Shown one piece after another: positions 36,390 through 44,669 of a stretch of 64,000 nucleotides of DNA (positions within the stretch are counted from its first letter, which is position 1; the number at the start of each line of letters is the position of its first letter). The DNA lies in assembly GCA_002471225.1 (NCBI GenBank), contig DKPO01000042.1, positions 26,434 through 90,433 on the forward strand. The letters run 5' to 3'. A program made the position numbers and the translations under genes. The notes beneath the pieces are model-generated. The model saw only the letters and a list, made by a program, of their open reading frames with translations, was not told the origin of the DNA and did not search any database. The DNA comes from Porphyromonadaceae bacterium UBA7332. GTDB lineage: Bacteria > Bacteroidota > Bacteroidia > Bacteroidales > UBA7332.

Positions 36390-38669
36390 TTATTCTATAA
36401 ATTTAGAGTTTCCTAATAATAGTCCGATATTCAATCCGAAATTAAAATCTGACTTCGGTCTTGAATAATAATTTCCAAAGATAGAAATAGAACCGATAGG
36501 AGTATTGTAAACCACTGATAATTCTCCGAAATGATTGATTTTTTTAATTCCTTTTATTCGTTCTACATTATTATTAGCAGTCTGTTTGATATTTACAAAC
36601 GGGACGAATACATAATACTCCGTTCTGACTTGAAATTTGTTATTGATTAAATATATAGGTTTCAAGCCTCCTGAAGCAAAACTAAGGGCTCTGAAGTTTT
36701 CATTTAAAACCACTTTACTGTGAAGTGTCGGTGTAAATGCCGGCGTCTGCAATAAAGTCGCATTGTAGTTTCCATATAAAGGTTTATTCGAGACAACTCC
36801 GTGAATATGAAATCCTAAGCTGAAATGATTGCTGATGGTGTTATAACGTTCAAAATCGCCTGAAAGTTGAAGCCAGTTATGATTGTCAATTGTTTGGAAA
36901 TGGGTGTCATTGTTCAATCTTTTGTATCGTTCTTTATCTAACGCATATTGAGCAATAATTGTAAATCGGCTTCCTTTGTCGGGAAACATGTGTTGATTCA
37001 ATGTGTTTCGCTCTGCTTTGAATGACGATATCCAGGCTTTATAATTGCTGATACTGAATCCTTCCAGTTGAGGTTGAATATATTTATCAGTCATTTCGCC
37101 GTAGGACGTAGATATTTCAATTTTTCCATTTCTGAAAAACGGGATACCGGCCCGAAGTTTAACGAAACTTTCTTTTTGCGTTGCGAAAGTCTGCATGTTC
37201 GGATCAAAGAATCTCTTCTCATCTTCAAAAAACTTTTTCTGAGAGAATACTCCGATTAGTTTCAGATAAAAAGGGAATTTTCCCGGAAATAATATACGGG
37301 AAGAAGCTTCGAAGCTGTTATACTGATTGCCTATATGTGCTTTTAAATCATAGTCAACAGAAAAGTAACTTAAACTCTGATAATTAATTCCCAGAAAAGC
37401 CTCATTTGAGTTCATGGATGAGATTAAACCTCCGATACTTATTGAAAGTGCCTCCTTCATAGTTACTTTCAGATGGAGCTTATACATTTTATCTTCAGGA
37501 CTGTATATGGCATAAGGAATTATTTGTGTGATTTTACCATCAGACAATAATCCGAAATAATCTTTTTTGAAAGATTCAAATGTAAATGTCTGATCATCAC
37601 TTTTCCTGATTTGCGAATTAATATATTGCTGTTGAGCATAATCTACGCCCGTAATGATTACGTCCTTAAACTTGAAATCGGGAATTTCTGATTTATAGAT
37701 CATACGATCAAGCTCTACCATCTTTTTAGGAACCCGGCGGGATATTCTGGATTTAATACTATCGATGTATTGTTGTCCCATTTTATAGCCTACGGCGTAG
37801 ATCTCATCTGCTTTATCAAAATCCATCAGTCCATACTGGCTTACATGAGAACGAATATAGATTCCATCTTCTTCAGAAATAGAATAATCAGTTTTCTGCA
37901 TAATCATATTCTCCATTTGTCCCATAATATCTCTGGCAGATGGTTTGGACGGATTGCTCGTCACGGAGCTCCCGATGATTATATCCGGATTAAAATCATC
38001 CTTCATAACATCAACGGGAAAATTATTGTAAATTCCTCCATCGTACATCAGATTTCCGTCGATTTCGATAGGGGAGAATACAAAAGGAAAAGTCATAGAT
38101 GCTCTTACAGCCTGACCTAAATCACCCTTCCGCGAAATCAAAGCATTCTTGTGATAAACATCAGACGAGATACATCGGAAAGGAATGAATAAATTGTCAA
38201 AATCATATTCAGCATGTGCAGAAGCTTGCGAAAACAGCTTCATAAAAGCAAGATTCATTTGTACAGGGTTTACCAGACTTGTGGGAAGAAAGTAAGCCTG
38301 CGTTTTCTTTGTAGAATCTTTTTTTACGTCAATATTTAATTGTACCAGCTCCGGTACAGGATCCTTTTTTAGATAATATAAGATGTCCTCCTCTTGAATA
38401 ATACCGCTTTGCCAAAGTTTGAATTCTTCAGACTTAACGAGTTTAAGCATTTCTTCGGGTGAATATCCCATTGAATATAATGCTCCTACGATTGCCCCCA
38501 TAGATGTACCAGTAATGTAGTCTATAGGTATACCGTTGTCCTCTAAGACCTGAATAAGCCCAATATGAGCAATACCTTTAGCTCCGCCACCACTTAGGAC
38601 TAATCCAACCCGTTGCGGATATATATAAAGAGAAAAACTTAAAAGAAGTATTAGTATTTTAGTTTTCAT
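36390..38669 (-). CDS. Patatin-like phospholipase with C-terminal outer-membrane barrel
   Basis: A secreted lipid acyl hydrolase fused to its own outer-membrane anchor, like type Vd autotransporters. The 759 residues begin with a signal peptide (MKTKILILLLSFSLYIYPQ). The patatin domain (about 20-310) has the oxyanion loop GGGAKG (27-32), nucleophile S56 in GTSMG, and catalytic aspartate D210 in DGG. A POTRA-like segment (about 325-400) and a BamA/TamA-like beta-barrel (about 410-759, ending near phenylalanine-rich strands) follow. It lies 2 bases after the metallophosphoesterase gene and 1 base before the HpaII-like gene. Its lipid target is unknown. Confidence 0.92.
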   Translation of the reverse strand: MKTKILILLLSFSLYIYPQRVGLVLSGGGAKGIAHIGLIQVLEDNGIPIDYITGTSMGAIVGALYSMGYSPEEMLKLVKSEEFKLWQSGIIQEEDILYYLKKDPVPELVQLNIDVKKDSTKKTQAYFLPTSLVNPVQMNLAFMKLFSQASAHAEYDFDNLFIPFRCISSDVYHKNALISRKGDLGQAVRASMTFPFVFSPIEIDGNLMYDGGIYNNFPVDVMKDDFNPDIIIGSSVTSNPSKPSARDIMGQMENMIMQKTDYSISEEDGIYIRSHVSQYGLMDFDKADEIYAVGYKMGQQYIDSIKSRISRRVPKKMVELDRMIYKSEIPDFKFKDVIITGVDYAQQQYINSQIRKSDDQTFTFESFKKDYFGLLSDGKITQIIPYAIYSPEDKMYKLHLKVTMKEALSISIGGLISSMNSNEAFLGINYQSLSYFSVDYDLKAHIGNQYNSFEASSRILFPGKFPFYLKLIGVFSQKKFFEDEKRFFDPNMQTFATQKESFVKLRAGIPFFRNGKIEISTSYGEMTDKYIQPQLEGFSISNYKAWISSFKAERNTLNQHMFPDKGSRFTIIAQYALDKERYKRLNNDTHFQTIDNHNWLQLSGDFERYNTISNHFSLGFHIHGVVSNKPLYGNYNATLLQTPAFTPTLHSKVVLNENFRALSFASGGLKPIYLINNKFQVRTEYYVFVPFVNIKQTANNNVERIKGIKKINHFGELSVVYNTPIGSISIFGNYYSRPKSDFNFGLNIGLLLGNSKFIE

Positions 38670-38671
38670 TC

Positions 38672-39874
38672 TTATTTTTCAGCTGTTCTATTTAAAATTA
38701 TGTATGAAATTTCCGGTTTTACGCCAATTCTCATAGGGTAGAATACATTACCGATACCCACATTTACTAACAATTTCGAATTAGATGCATCTTCGTATAG
38801 TCCGCCCCAAAGAGGATAACGGATAGATGCCGGAGAATATGTTTTATTGTTGAATCTTACGACAAACTGCATAGCATGTGTATGTCCGGATAATGTTAAA
38901 TCAATATCAGCCCGTTGGTTCATTACATGCTGTCTCCAGAATTCCGGATTGTGCGACATCAGAATCACGTAGTCACTGGTTTTAGGTTTAATAACCTCAA
39001 ATGTCTTGTTGATATCTCCAAATGCATGAAAAGGAGGCTCTCCCCAATTTTCCATGCCGGCAAGTATAATTGAATCATTGTTGTTGCGGATAATGACAGA
39101 TTCATTATCTAACAACTTCCAGTTCATCTTTTTGAAATATGATTTGAGATTAAGAAGATCATTTTCACGATCTTTGTCTGAGTCCCATTTGTAATAGTCT
39201 GAATAATCATGATTTCCCATTACCGCAAAGACTCCATCTTTAGCCTTTAGTCCCTTCAGGATGTTTAGATACGGATCCAGCTCTTTTGAGTGGTAAGATA
39301 CGATATCTCCTGTGAAAAGAATAAGGTCCGGGTTATAAGAATTGATCGAATCGACAAGCTGTTGAATAAATACAGTATCATTATTAAAGTTGCCTGTATG
39401 TAAATCCGAAAACTGAATGATTTTATAGTTGTTAAAAGCAACCGGTATCTCGGGAGACTGAATTTTGTAAGTTAATACTTCAGGGGTCATAGCCGTATGG
39501 AATTTACCCCAAATGAGAGTAACTATAGCTGCAATACTCAATATTTTACCTATTCCTCGTATAATGCCACCGGAGTCTTTAAGTCTGTTCCCCACGAAAG
39601 AAAATAGCATGAATATAAATTGAGGAATATAAAACAGTATATAATAGTACACAAAGAAAACCATATGCCGATCGGGAGCTAAAAAGTTTTTACCTTGCGA
39701 CATGGCGATAATCGTGGCTGCAATGAAGAACAAAAAAATAAGGTTTATAACGATATAGATACTCTTGATAATCTTATTTCTTTTTTTTATTGTTGTATTA
39801 TATATATATCCTGCTGTTATTCCATTAAAAACAATTAAGAGTATAGCTATTGGAATGATTATTCTTAAAATCAT
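38672..39874 (-). CDS. Membrane-anchored calcineurin-like metallophosphoesterase
   Basis: Hydrolyses a phosphoester, probably at the outer face of the inner membrane; YkuE-type relatives act on lipid-linked or lipid A precursor phosphates. The 400 residues start with four hydrophobic segments (about 2-20, 38-58, 70-93, 110-125). The catalytic domain has the metal motifs SDLH (156-159), GD (189-190), GNHD (220-223) and the late SGHTHAMQF. It is the first gene of a three-gene operon with patatin and HpaII-like genes (gaps of 2 and 1 bases) and is divergent from the fRMsr gene. The substrate cannot be read from sequence. Confidence 0.88.
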   Translation of the reverse strand: MILRIIIPIAILLIVFNGITAGYIYNTTIKKRNKIIKSIYIVINLIFLFFIAATIIAMSQGKNFLAPDRHMVFFVYYYILFYIPQFIFMLFSFVGNRLKDSGGIIRGIGKILSIAAIVTLIWGKFHTAMTPEVLTYKIQSPEIPVAFNNYKIIQFSDLHTGNFNNDTVFIQQLVDSINSYNPDLILFTGDIVSYHSKELDPYLNILKGLKAKDGVFAVMGNHDYSDYYKWDSDKDRENDLLNLKSYFKKMNWKLLDNESVIIRNNNDSIILAGMENWGEPPFHAFGDINKTFEVIKPKTSDYVILMSHNPEFWRQHVMNQRADIDLTLSGHTHAMQFVVRFNNKTYSPASIRYPLWGGLYEDASNSKLLVNVGIGNVFYPMRIGVKPEISYIILNRTAEK

Positions 39875-39963
39875 AGTTTGTCTTAGTGGGATTTATGATT
39901 AATAATTACCTTTACTGAAATTTTTGCGAAAATATAAAATATATAAGATATTCCTAAGTAAAT

Positions 39964-40440
39964 ATGGCAGAACATTTAATTGTAGATAATCTTTTGTCAA
40001 AAGAGGAAAAATATAAATCTCTTTTGTTGCAAATAAAGGCGTTGATTGAAGGAGAAGAGGATATTATTGCTAATATGGCGAATGTCTCAGCAGCTATTAA
40101 AGAAATGTTTGATTATTTCTGGGTAGGCTTTTATCAGGTCAAGTCTGAAATGTTGGTCTTAGGCCCTTTTCAAGGTCCTATAGCTTGTACGCGGATAAAA
40201 TATGGAAGAGGAGTTTGCGGTACATGTTGGAAAGAGAAGTCAACTATTATAGTTCCTGATGTAGATCAGTTTCCGGGTCATATTGCCTGTAGTTCATTAT
40301 CTCGTTCGGAAATTGTAGTTCCTGTAATGAAGGATAATGAGGTTTTAGCTGTATTGGATGTTGATAGTGTTGAATTGGATGAATTTGATGAGATTGACTC
40401 TTTATATCTGAATGAAATTTGCTCTTTGCTAATCAGATAG
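39964..40440 (+). CDS. msrC: Free methionine-(R)-sulfoxide reductase (GAF domain)
   Basis: Reduces free methionine-R-sulfoxide, repairing an oxidised amino acid. The 158 residues form a single GAF fold. The conserved catalytic cysteines are present: C75 and C85 in the CTRIKYGRGVC segment and C109 in HIACSS. C88 is an extra cysteine in GTCW. The final VLDVDSVELDEFDE motif is typical of the family. It is divergent from the metallophosphoesterase gene, with 89 bases between them. No clear -7 element was found on this side. Together with the flavodiiron protein it points to occasional exposure to oxidants. Confidence 0.93.
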   Translation: MAEHLIVDNLLSKEEKYKSLLLQIKALIEGEEDIIANMANVSAAIKEMFDYFWVGFYQVKSEMLVLGPFQGPIACTRIKYGRGVCGTCWKEKSTIIVPDVDQFPGHIACSSLSRSEIVVPVMKDNEVLAVLDVDSVELDEFDEIDSLYLNEICSLLIR

Positions 40441-40590
40441 TCTAAAAATCTATTTTATTTTGTTGTGATAGCTGATAGAATGACAATAAAATTAAGGCTA
40501 TTTGTTAAAATTTCAAATTATATTTAATAGGGAAGAGTACGTTTCTTTCAAAAAATAATAACTTCGGGCGATTTTTCAATTATCTGAAAT

Positions 40591-41754
40591 ATGAAAAAGC
40601 AAATACGTAACTGTATAACATTTCTACTTGGGTTTAGTCTTTGTACCTCTGTGTATGCCGCAGATCCATTTAAAATTGTAATTGATCCGGGACATGGTGG
40701 AAAAGATCCCGGAGCTATCGGTAAGAGAACAAGAGAAAAACATGTAAATCTTGCGATTGCGTTAAAATTAGGCGAAAAGATAAAACAGAGACATGGAGAT
40801 GTCAAAGTAATATATACTCGTAGTAACGATAAATCGGTTGGTTTGCAGGATCGTGCAGATATAGCAAATAAAGCAAAAGCCGACTTGTTCGTTTCTATTC
40901 ATACGAATGCAATCAGATCGACTTCTGTAAAAGGTACTGAAACATATACATTGGGGTTAAGACGTTCTGATGAAAATCTCGAAGTAGTAAAGCGTGAAAA
41001 CTCCGTAATCTTACTGGAAGATGACTATAAGGTTAAGTACCAGGGGTTCGATCCTAATTCAGCAGAGTCGTATATTATGTTTGAATTGATACAAGACAAA
41101 CATATGGATCAGAGTATTAGAATGGCATCGCTTATTCAAAAGCATTTTAAAGGGCATTCAGGTCGAATAAACCGAGGTGTGCGGCAGGATGCTTTCCTTG
41201 TGTTGCGTAATACAAGTATGCCAAGTGTTCTGATCGAAGTAGGTTTTATCTCTAATCCTGAAGAGGAAAGATATTTAATGTCTGAATCGGGTCAGGAAAG
41301 TCTGGCAGGAGCTATTTATAAGGCTTTTGAAGAGTTTAAATCGGAATTTGATAAACGTAACGGGACTTATGCTATTTCTGAAAAATCAGGAAAAGGGAGT
41401 GAGCGAAGTAATAATGTCATGCCTGAAGTTGCAATTGCAACAGAAGTGAGTGAGAAGCCTGTTCCTGCAAATAATAGACGTAGTGAGCCGGTTGCCACTA
41501 AAGCAGCTCCTCAGACAAAAGGTAAAGTTATTTATAAGGTTCAGATTATGACTCACCCCAAAAAACTCAGTGCAAATAGTAGTTTGTTTAAAGGAGTAAA
41601 AGGAGTAGATCATTATATAGAAAAAGGACAATATAAATATACTGTTGGGGCTTCTACCAGTCGCTCTGAAATGGAAGCATTGAGACGCAGAATATCGTCT
41701 AAGTTTAAAGATGCTTTCGTTATAAAAACTATGGATAATAAACGAATAAACTGA
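40591..41754 (+). CDS. N-acetylmuramoyl-L-alanine amidase
   Basis: A periplasmic zinc amidase (Amidase_3) that cuts the bond between muramic acid and the stem peptide, probably during division or wall turnover. The 387 residues have a signal peptide (MKKQIRNCITFLLGFSLCTS, cleavage near VYAA). Zinc ligands are H35 in DPGHGG, E49 in REKH and H104 in SIHTNA, and the catalytic glutamate lies in VLIEVGFISNPEE near 217. A Pro/Ala/Lys-rich linker leads to a C-terminal SPOR-like segment (about 310-387) that may bind septal glycan. It overlaps no gene, and the MlaD gene starts 5 bases later. Confidence 0.93.
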   Translation: MKKQIRNCITFLLGFSLCTSVYAADPFKIVIDPGHGGKDPGAIGKRTREKHVNLAIALKLGEKIKQRHGDVKVIYTRSNDKSVGLQDRADIANKAKADLFVSIHTNAIRSTSVKGTETYTLGLRRSDENLEVVKRENSVILLEDDYKVKYQGFDPNSAESYIMFELIQDKHMDQSIRMASLIQKHFKGHSGRINRGVRQDAFLVLRNTSMPSVLIEVGFISNPEEERYLMSESGQESLAGAIYKAFEEFKSEFDKRNGTYAISEKSGKGSERSNNVMPEVAIATEVSEKPVPANNRRSEPVATKAAPQTKGKVIYKVQIMTHPKKLSANSSLFKGVKGVDHYIEKGQYKYTVGASTSRSEMEALRRRISSKFKDAFVIKTMDNKRIN

Positions 41755-41759
41755 TAAAT

Positions 41760-42653
41760 ATGAATTTTGTAAAAACAAAGGAGTTTAAAATAGGGATTAT
41801 TTCTGCGATAAGCTTTTTTATTTTAATCTATGGACTAAATTATTTGAAGGGTGTTAATTTGTTCAAGCCATCGAATTATTATCAAATTGAATATAAAAAC
41901 GTATCTGGCTTGGAGATTTCTAGTCCGGTATTGATAGATGGATTCAAAGTTGGTTTGGTTACCAGTATAGAATTTGATTATCAGACAAATAATAATGTAA
42001 TTGTAGAAGTGAGTCTGGACAAGAAGTTACGTGTTCCTCAAGGAAGTAAGATGATTTTGAAGCCAGGTTTAATGGGCGGGGCTGAGTTGGATTTGAAACT
42101 TAATACGTATGTTTCTGAAAATCATTCTATCGGAGATAAATTGATTGGTGAATACGACAATGGTTTGATGGGTAAATTACAAGATAATCTGTTGCCTACA
42201 GTTGAACAGATTCTGCCTAAGATAGATACAATCTTAACAGGACTTCAAAAGTTAGTGACCGATTCTTCTCTAATCAGAACCATGAGTTCTATGGAAAAGA
42301 CTACAGCTCAACTTGAGAAATCATCATTGCAATTAAATAAGATATTGAGTAAGGATGTTCCCGTTATGGTTGGTAATGTTAATACGATTACAACAGATTT
42401 TGCTGCAATTACGACTGATCTGAGAAAATTGGATTTGCAGGGCACTTATAAGGAGCTGAACGGTACCTTGACTAATTTGAATGCATTTACTCAGGATTTG
42501 AATAATCCGAATGGAACGATAGGATTGTTATTAAAAGATAGTACTTTGTATAATAATCTTACCAATACAGCAGAAAGTGCAAACCAGTTAATGATGGATC
42601 TAAAACAGAATCCAAAACGCTACGTTCATTTCTCTGTTTTTGGAAGAAAGTAA
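41760..42653 (+). CDS. MlaD/MCE-domain protein
   Basis: An inner-membrane anchored lipid-binding protein of the Mla type, involved in moving phospholipids between membranes. The 297 residues have one N-terminal membrane helix (about 11-28), then the MCE domain (about 38-115, with YKNVSGLEISSPVLIDGFKVG and LKPGLMGGAELDLKL). A helical region that probably forms the oligomer's needle or coiled coil follows. It starts 5 bases after the amidase gene, so both are in one operon. MlaE and MlaF partners are not in the window. A C-terminal PKRYVHFSVFGRK is a typical Bacteroidetes ending. Confidence 0.9.
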   Translation: MNFVKTKEFKIGIISAISFFILIYGLNYLKGVNLFKPSNYYQIEYKNVSGLEISSPVLIDGFKVGLVTSIEFDYQTNNNVIVEVSLDKKLRVPQGSKMILKPGLMGGAELDLKLNTYVSENHSIGDKLIGEYDNGLMGKLQDNLLPTVEQILPKIDTILTGLQKLVTDSSLIRTMSSMEKTTAQLEKSSLQLNKILSKDVPVMVGNVNTITTDFAAITTDLRKLDLQGTYKELNGTLTNLNAFTQDLNNPNGTIGLLLKDSTLYNNLTNTAESANQLMMDLKQNPKRYVHFSVFGRK

Positions 42654-42801
42654 AATATTTATAATTTAGAATAGTTCTGTTTATTCTAAATTTTGAATGT
42701 TTTAAAGCATGCCATAAAATAGCTATTTGCTAAGGCTGATTATAATCTTTTTAAGATAATGTATGTCTTAACTCGTTAAGAGTGAAGTATATATAAAAAA
42801 C

Positions 42802-42840
42802 AAAACGGCTCTATAATTTTTATTGTAGAGCCGTTTTCTT
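42802..42840 (+). terminator. Terminator of the amidase-MlaD operon
   Basis: A 12-bp stem AAAACGGCTCTA/TAGAGCCGTTTT (42802-42813 with 42826-42837) is extended by inner pairs and has a T-rich tail on the plus strand. It lies about 150 bases after the MlaD stop. The remaining 308-base gap to dnaA contains a weaker hairpin near 42665-42690 and no DnaA-box array that I can see. Confidence 0.85.
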
Positions 42841-42961
42841 AATTTGAAGATTATCAGTTAGTTAGTGTTAGTTTCGGATATTCAAATAAATGATGGTTTT
42901 TTTTTTAGAGAAAAATATCCGAATTTTGTTACGAGTTGAACTTTTAATCCATTATATATAC

Positions 42962-44365
42962 ATGTTTCAGGATCATAATCATAATGATATCTGGAGACGT
43001 TGTCTGGCTATTATTAAAGATAACGTCACTAAAGAGGTATTTGATACCTGGTTTGCTCCTATTGTGGCTTTGCAGTTTCACAATAGCGAGTTGATGATTC
43101 AGGTACCTAGTTACTTCTTTATAGAATTCCTTGAAGAAAAATATTTAGGACTCTTACGAAGTACTATTCACCGTGTTTCCGGACCTAAAACCAAGCTTTT
43201 ATATAGAGTGATGGTTGAAAACGAGAAGCAAACAACGTTGGATTGCGAAGAGTCTACAAAATCTACTATAACTACTCGCGAAAATAAAAAAGCTTTACCT
43301 AAAATACACGATCCATTTGAGCAGCGTGTGTATCGCGATTTAGATCCCCAATTAAATCCCAATTATACTTTTGAGAATTATTTTGGTGGTTCTAGTAATA
43401 AATTAGCACGGGCTGCAGGCGAGGCTATTGCTCAGAATCCGGGTAAAACTGCGTTTAATCCATTTTTTATGTATGGAAATTCCGGTGTAGGTAAAACGCA
43501 TTTGATGAATGCTGTAGGTACACGTATCAAGGAGCTTTATCCGGATAAGCGTGTCTTATATGTATCGACTCATTTATTTCAGGTACAATTTACTGATGCA
43601 GCGAGAAGTAATACGATTAATGATTTTATAAACTTCTATCAGAGTATAGATGTTCTTTTGATTGATGATATTCAGGAGTTAGGTGGTAAAACGGCTACTC
43701 AGAATACATTTTTCCATATCTTTAATCACTTGCATCAGAATGGGAAGCAGCTGATTATGACATCAGACCGACCTCCGGTCTCATTAGTAGGCCTGGAAGA
43801 TCGTTTGCTTACGCGTTTTAAATGGGGTTTGACTGCAGAGATGGAGCGACCTGACTATGAATTAAGAAAACGCATTCTGGTGAATAAAGTAAGACATGAT
43901 GGGTTGATTATTTCTGAAAATGTTATTGATTATATTGCGCGTAATATATCGAATAGCGTGAGAGACCTTGAAGGGGTAATTGTTTCATTGATGGCTCACT
44001 CAATGGTATACAACAGAGAGATTGATATCGATCTTGCTGAAAGAGTCTTGCAGAAAACTGTGAAAATAGAGAAGAAGCAGATATCGCCGGAGCAAATCCA
44101 GGAGGTGGTATGTGCTTATTATCAAGTCGAACCAAAGGCTTTTTTGTCAAATTCCCGTAAAAGAGAAGTTGTGCAAGCCAGACAAGTTTCGATGTTTTTA
44201 TGTAAAAAATATACGGATCTTTCCTTTAATCGTATAGGTGAATTGAATGGAAAGAAAAATCATGCGACTGTTTTGCATGCATGTAAAACAGTTAAGGGTT
44301 ACCTTGAGACAGATAAACAGATGAAATCTGAAATAGATGAAATTGAAAATATGTTAAAGGGTTGA
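42962..44365 (+). CDS. dnaA: Chromosomal replication initiator DnaA
   Basis: AAA+ ATPase that binds DnaA boxes and opens the chromosomal origin. The start is the ATG giving MFQDHNHNDIWRRCLAIIKDN at 42962; the frame extends upstream by 24 codons of non-conserved sequence. The 467 residues have domain I (about 1-85), a short linker, the AAA+ domain with Walker A GNSGVGKTH and Walker B VLLIDDIQEL, and a C-terminal helix-turn-helix DNA-binding domain with GKKNHATVLHACKTV near 430-445. It is not next to dnaN or recF, as is usual in Bacteroidetes. No cluster of TTATCCACA-like boxes was seen around it. Confidence 0.97.
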   Translation: MFQDHNHNDIWRRCLAIIKDNVTKEVFDTWFAPIVALQFHNSELMIQVPSYFFIEFLEEKYLGLLRSTIHRVSGPKTKLLYRVMVENEKQTTLDCEESTKSTITTRENKKALPKIHDPFEQRVYRDLDPQLNPNYTFENYFGGSSNKLARAAGEAIAQNPGKTAFNPFFMYGNSGVGKTHLMNAVGTRIKELYPDKRVLYVSTHLFQVQFTDAARSNTINDFINFYQSIDVLLIDDIQELGGKTATQNTFFHIFNHLHQNGKQLIMTSDRPPVSLVGLEDRLLTRFKWGLTAEMERPDYELRKRILVNKVRHDGLIISENVIDYIARNISNSVRDLEGVIVSLMAHSMVYNREIDIDLAERVLQKTVKIEKKQISPEQIQEVVCAYYQVEPKAFLSNSRKREVVQARQVSMFLCKKYTDLSFNRIGELNGKKNHATVLHACKTVKGYLETDKQMKSEIDEIENMLKG

Positions 44366-44381
44366 TTTGATTTTGATATAA

Positions 44382-44425
44382 AAAATTAGCACTAAGTTTT
44401 AAAATACTTAGTGCTAATTTTGTTT
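44382..44425 (+). terminator. Terminator of dnaA
   Basis: A perfect 16-bp inverted repeat (44382-44397 with 44406-44421) with a T-run follows the dnaA stop by 16 bases. The rest of the roughly 300-base gap to nrdJ contains one weak candidate operator, described in the findings, and no gene. Confidence 0.92.
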
Positions 44426-44669
44426 TTGGTAAATCAAACTTTATTGTCAGTTATTTGTTTTGAAAACTTTCAACAGGTTTGGTTTTTGTTAAGTCACTGT
44501 TCTATAGCGATATATGGTTTTGAAATGGAAAACTTTTCAACAATACGTAAATTATTAGTTAAATAATTTGCGTATTTTTTTTTGTCTGCATTTCTTTGTA
44601 GTGGATTAAAACTCGACTCTAATACAAAATATATAGACAGAATGTTGTTCTTTAAAAATATATCAAAAC

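Noticed and set aside
35351..39874. A recognised anti-phage defence system
   Set aside because: The patatin is an exported, barrel-anchored enzyme and the phosphoesterase is membrane-bound; no nucleotide cyclase, sensor or methylase is present. Kept only as an unusual operon.
42654..42961. Replication origin beside dnaA
   Set aside because: No cluster of TTATCCACA-like DnaA boxes or AT-rich 13-mers was found; the gap contains a terminator and plain sequence.
42890..42961. Upstream start for dnaA adding 24 residues
   Set aside because: The extra segment is hydrophobic and unlike any DnaA N-terminus; the ATG at 42962 gives the normal domain I.
44422..44669. Cobalamin riboswitch before nrdJ
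   Set aside because: I looked for the conserved B12-box and the long structured leader; neither is visible in the roughly 250-base gap.
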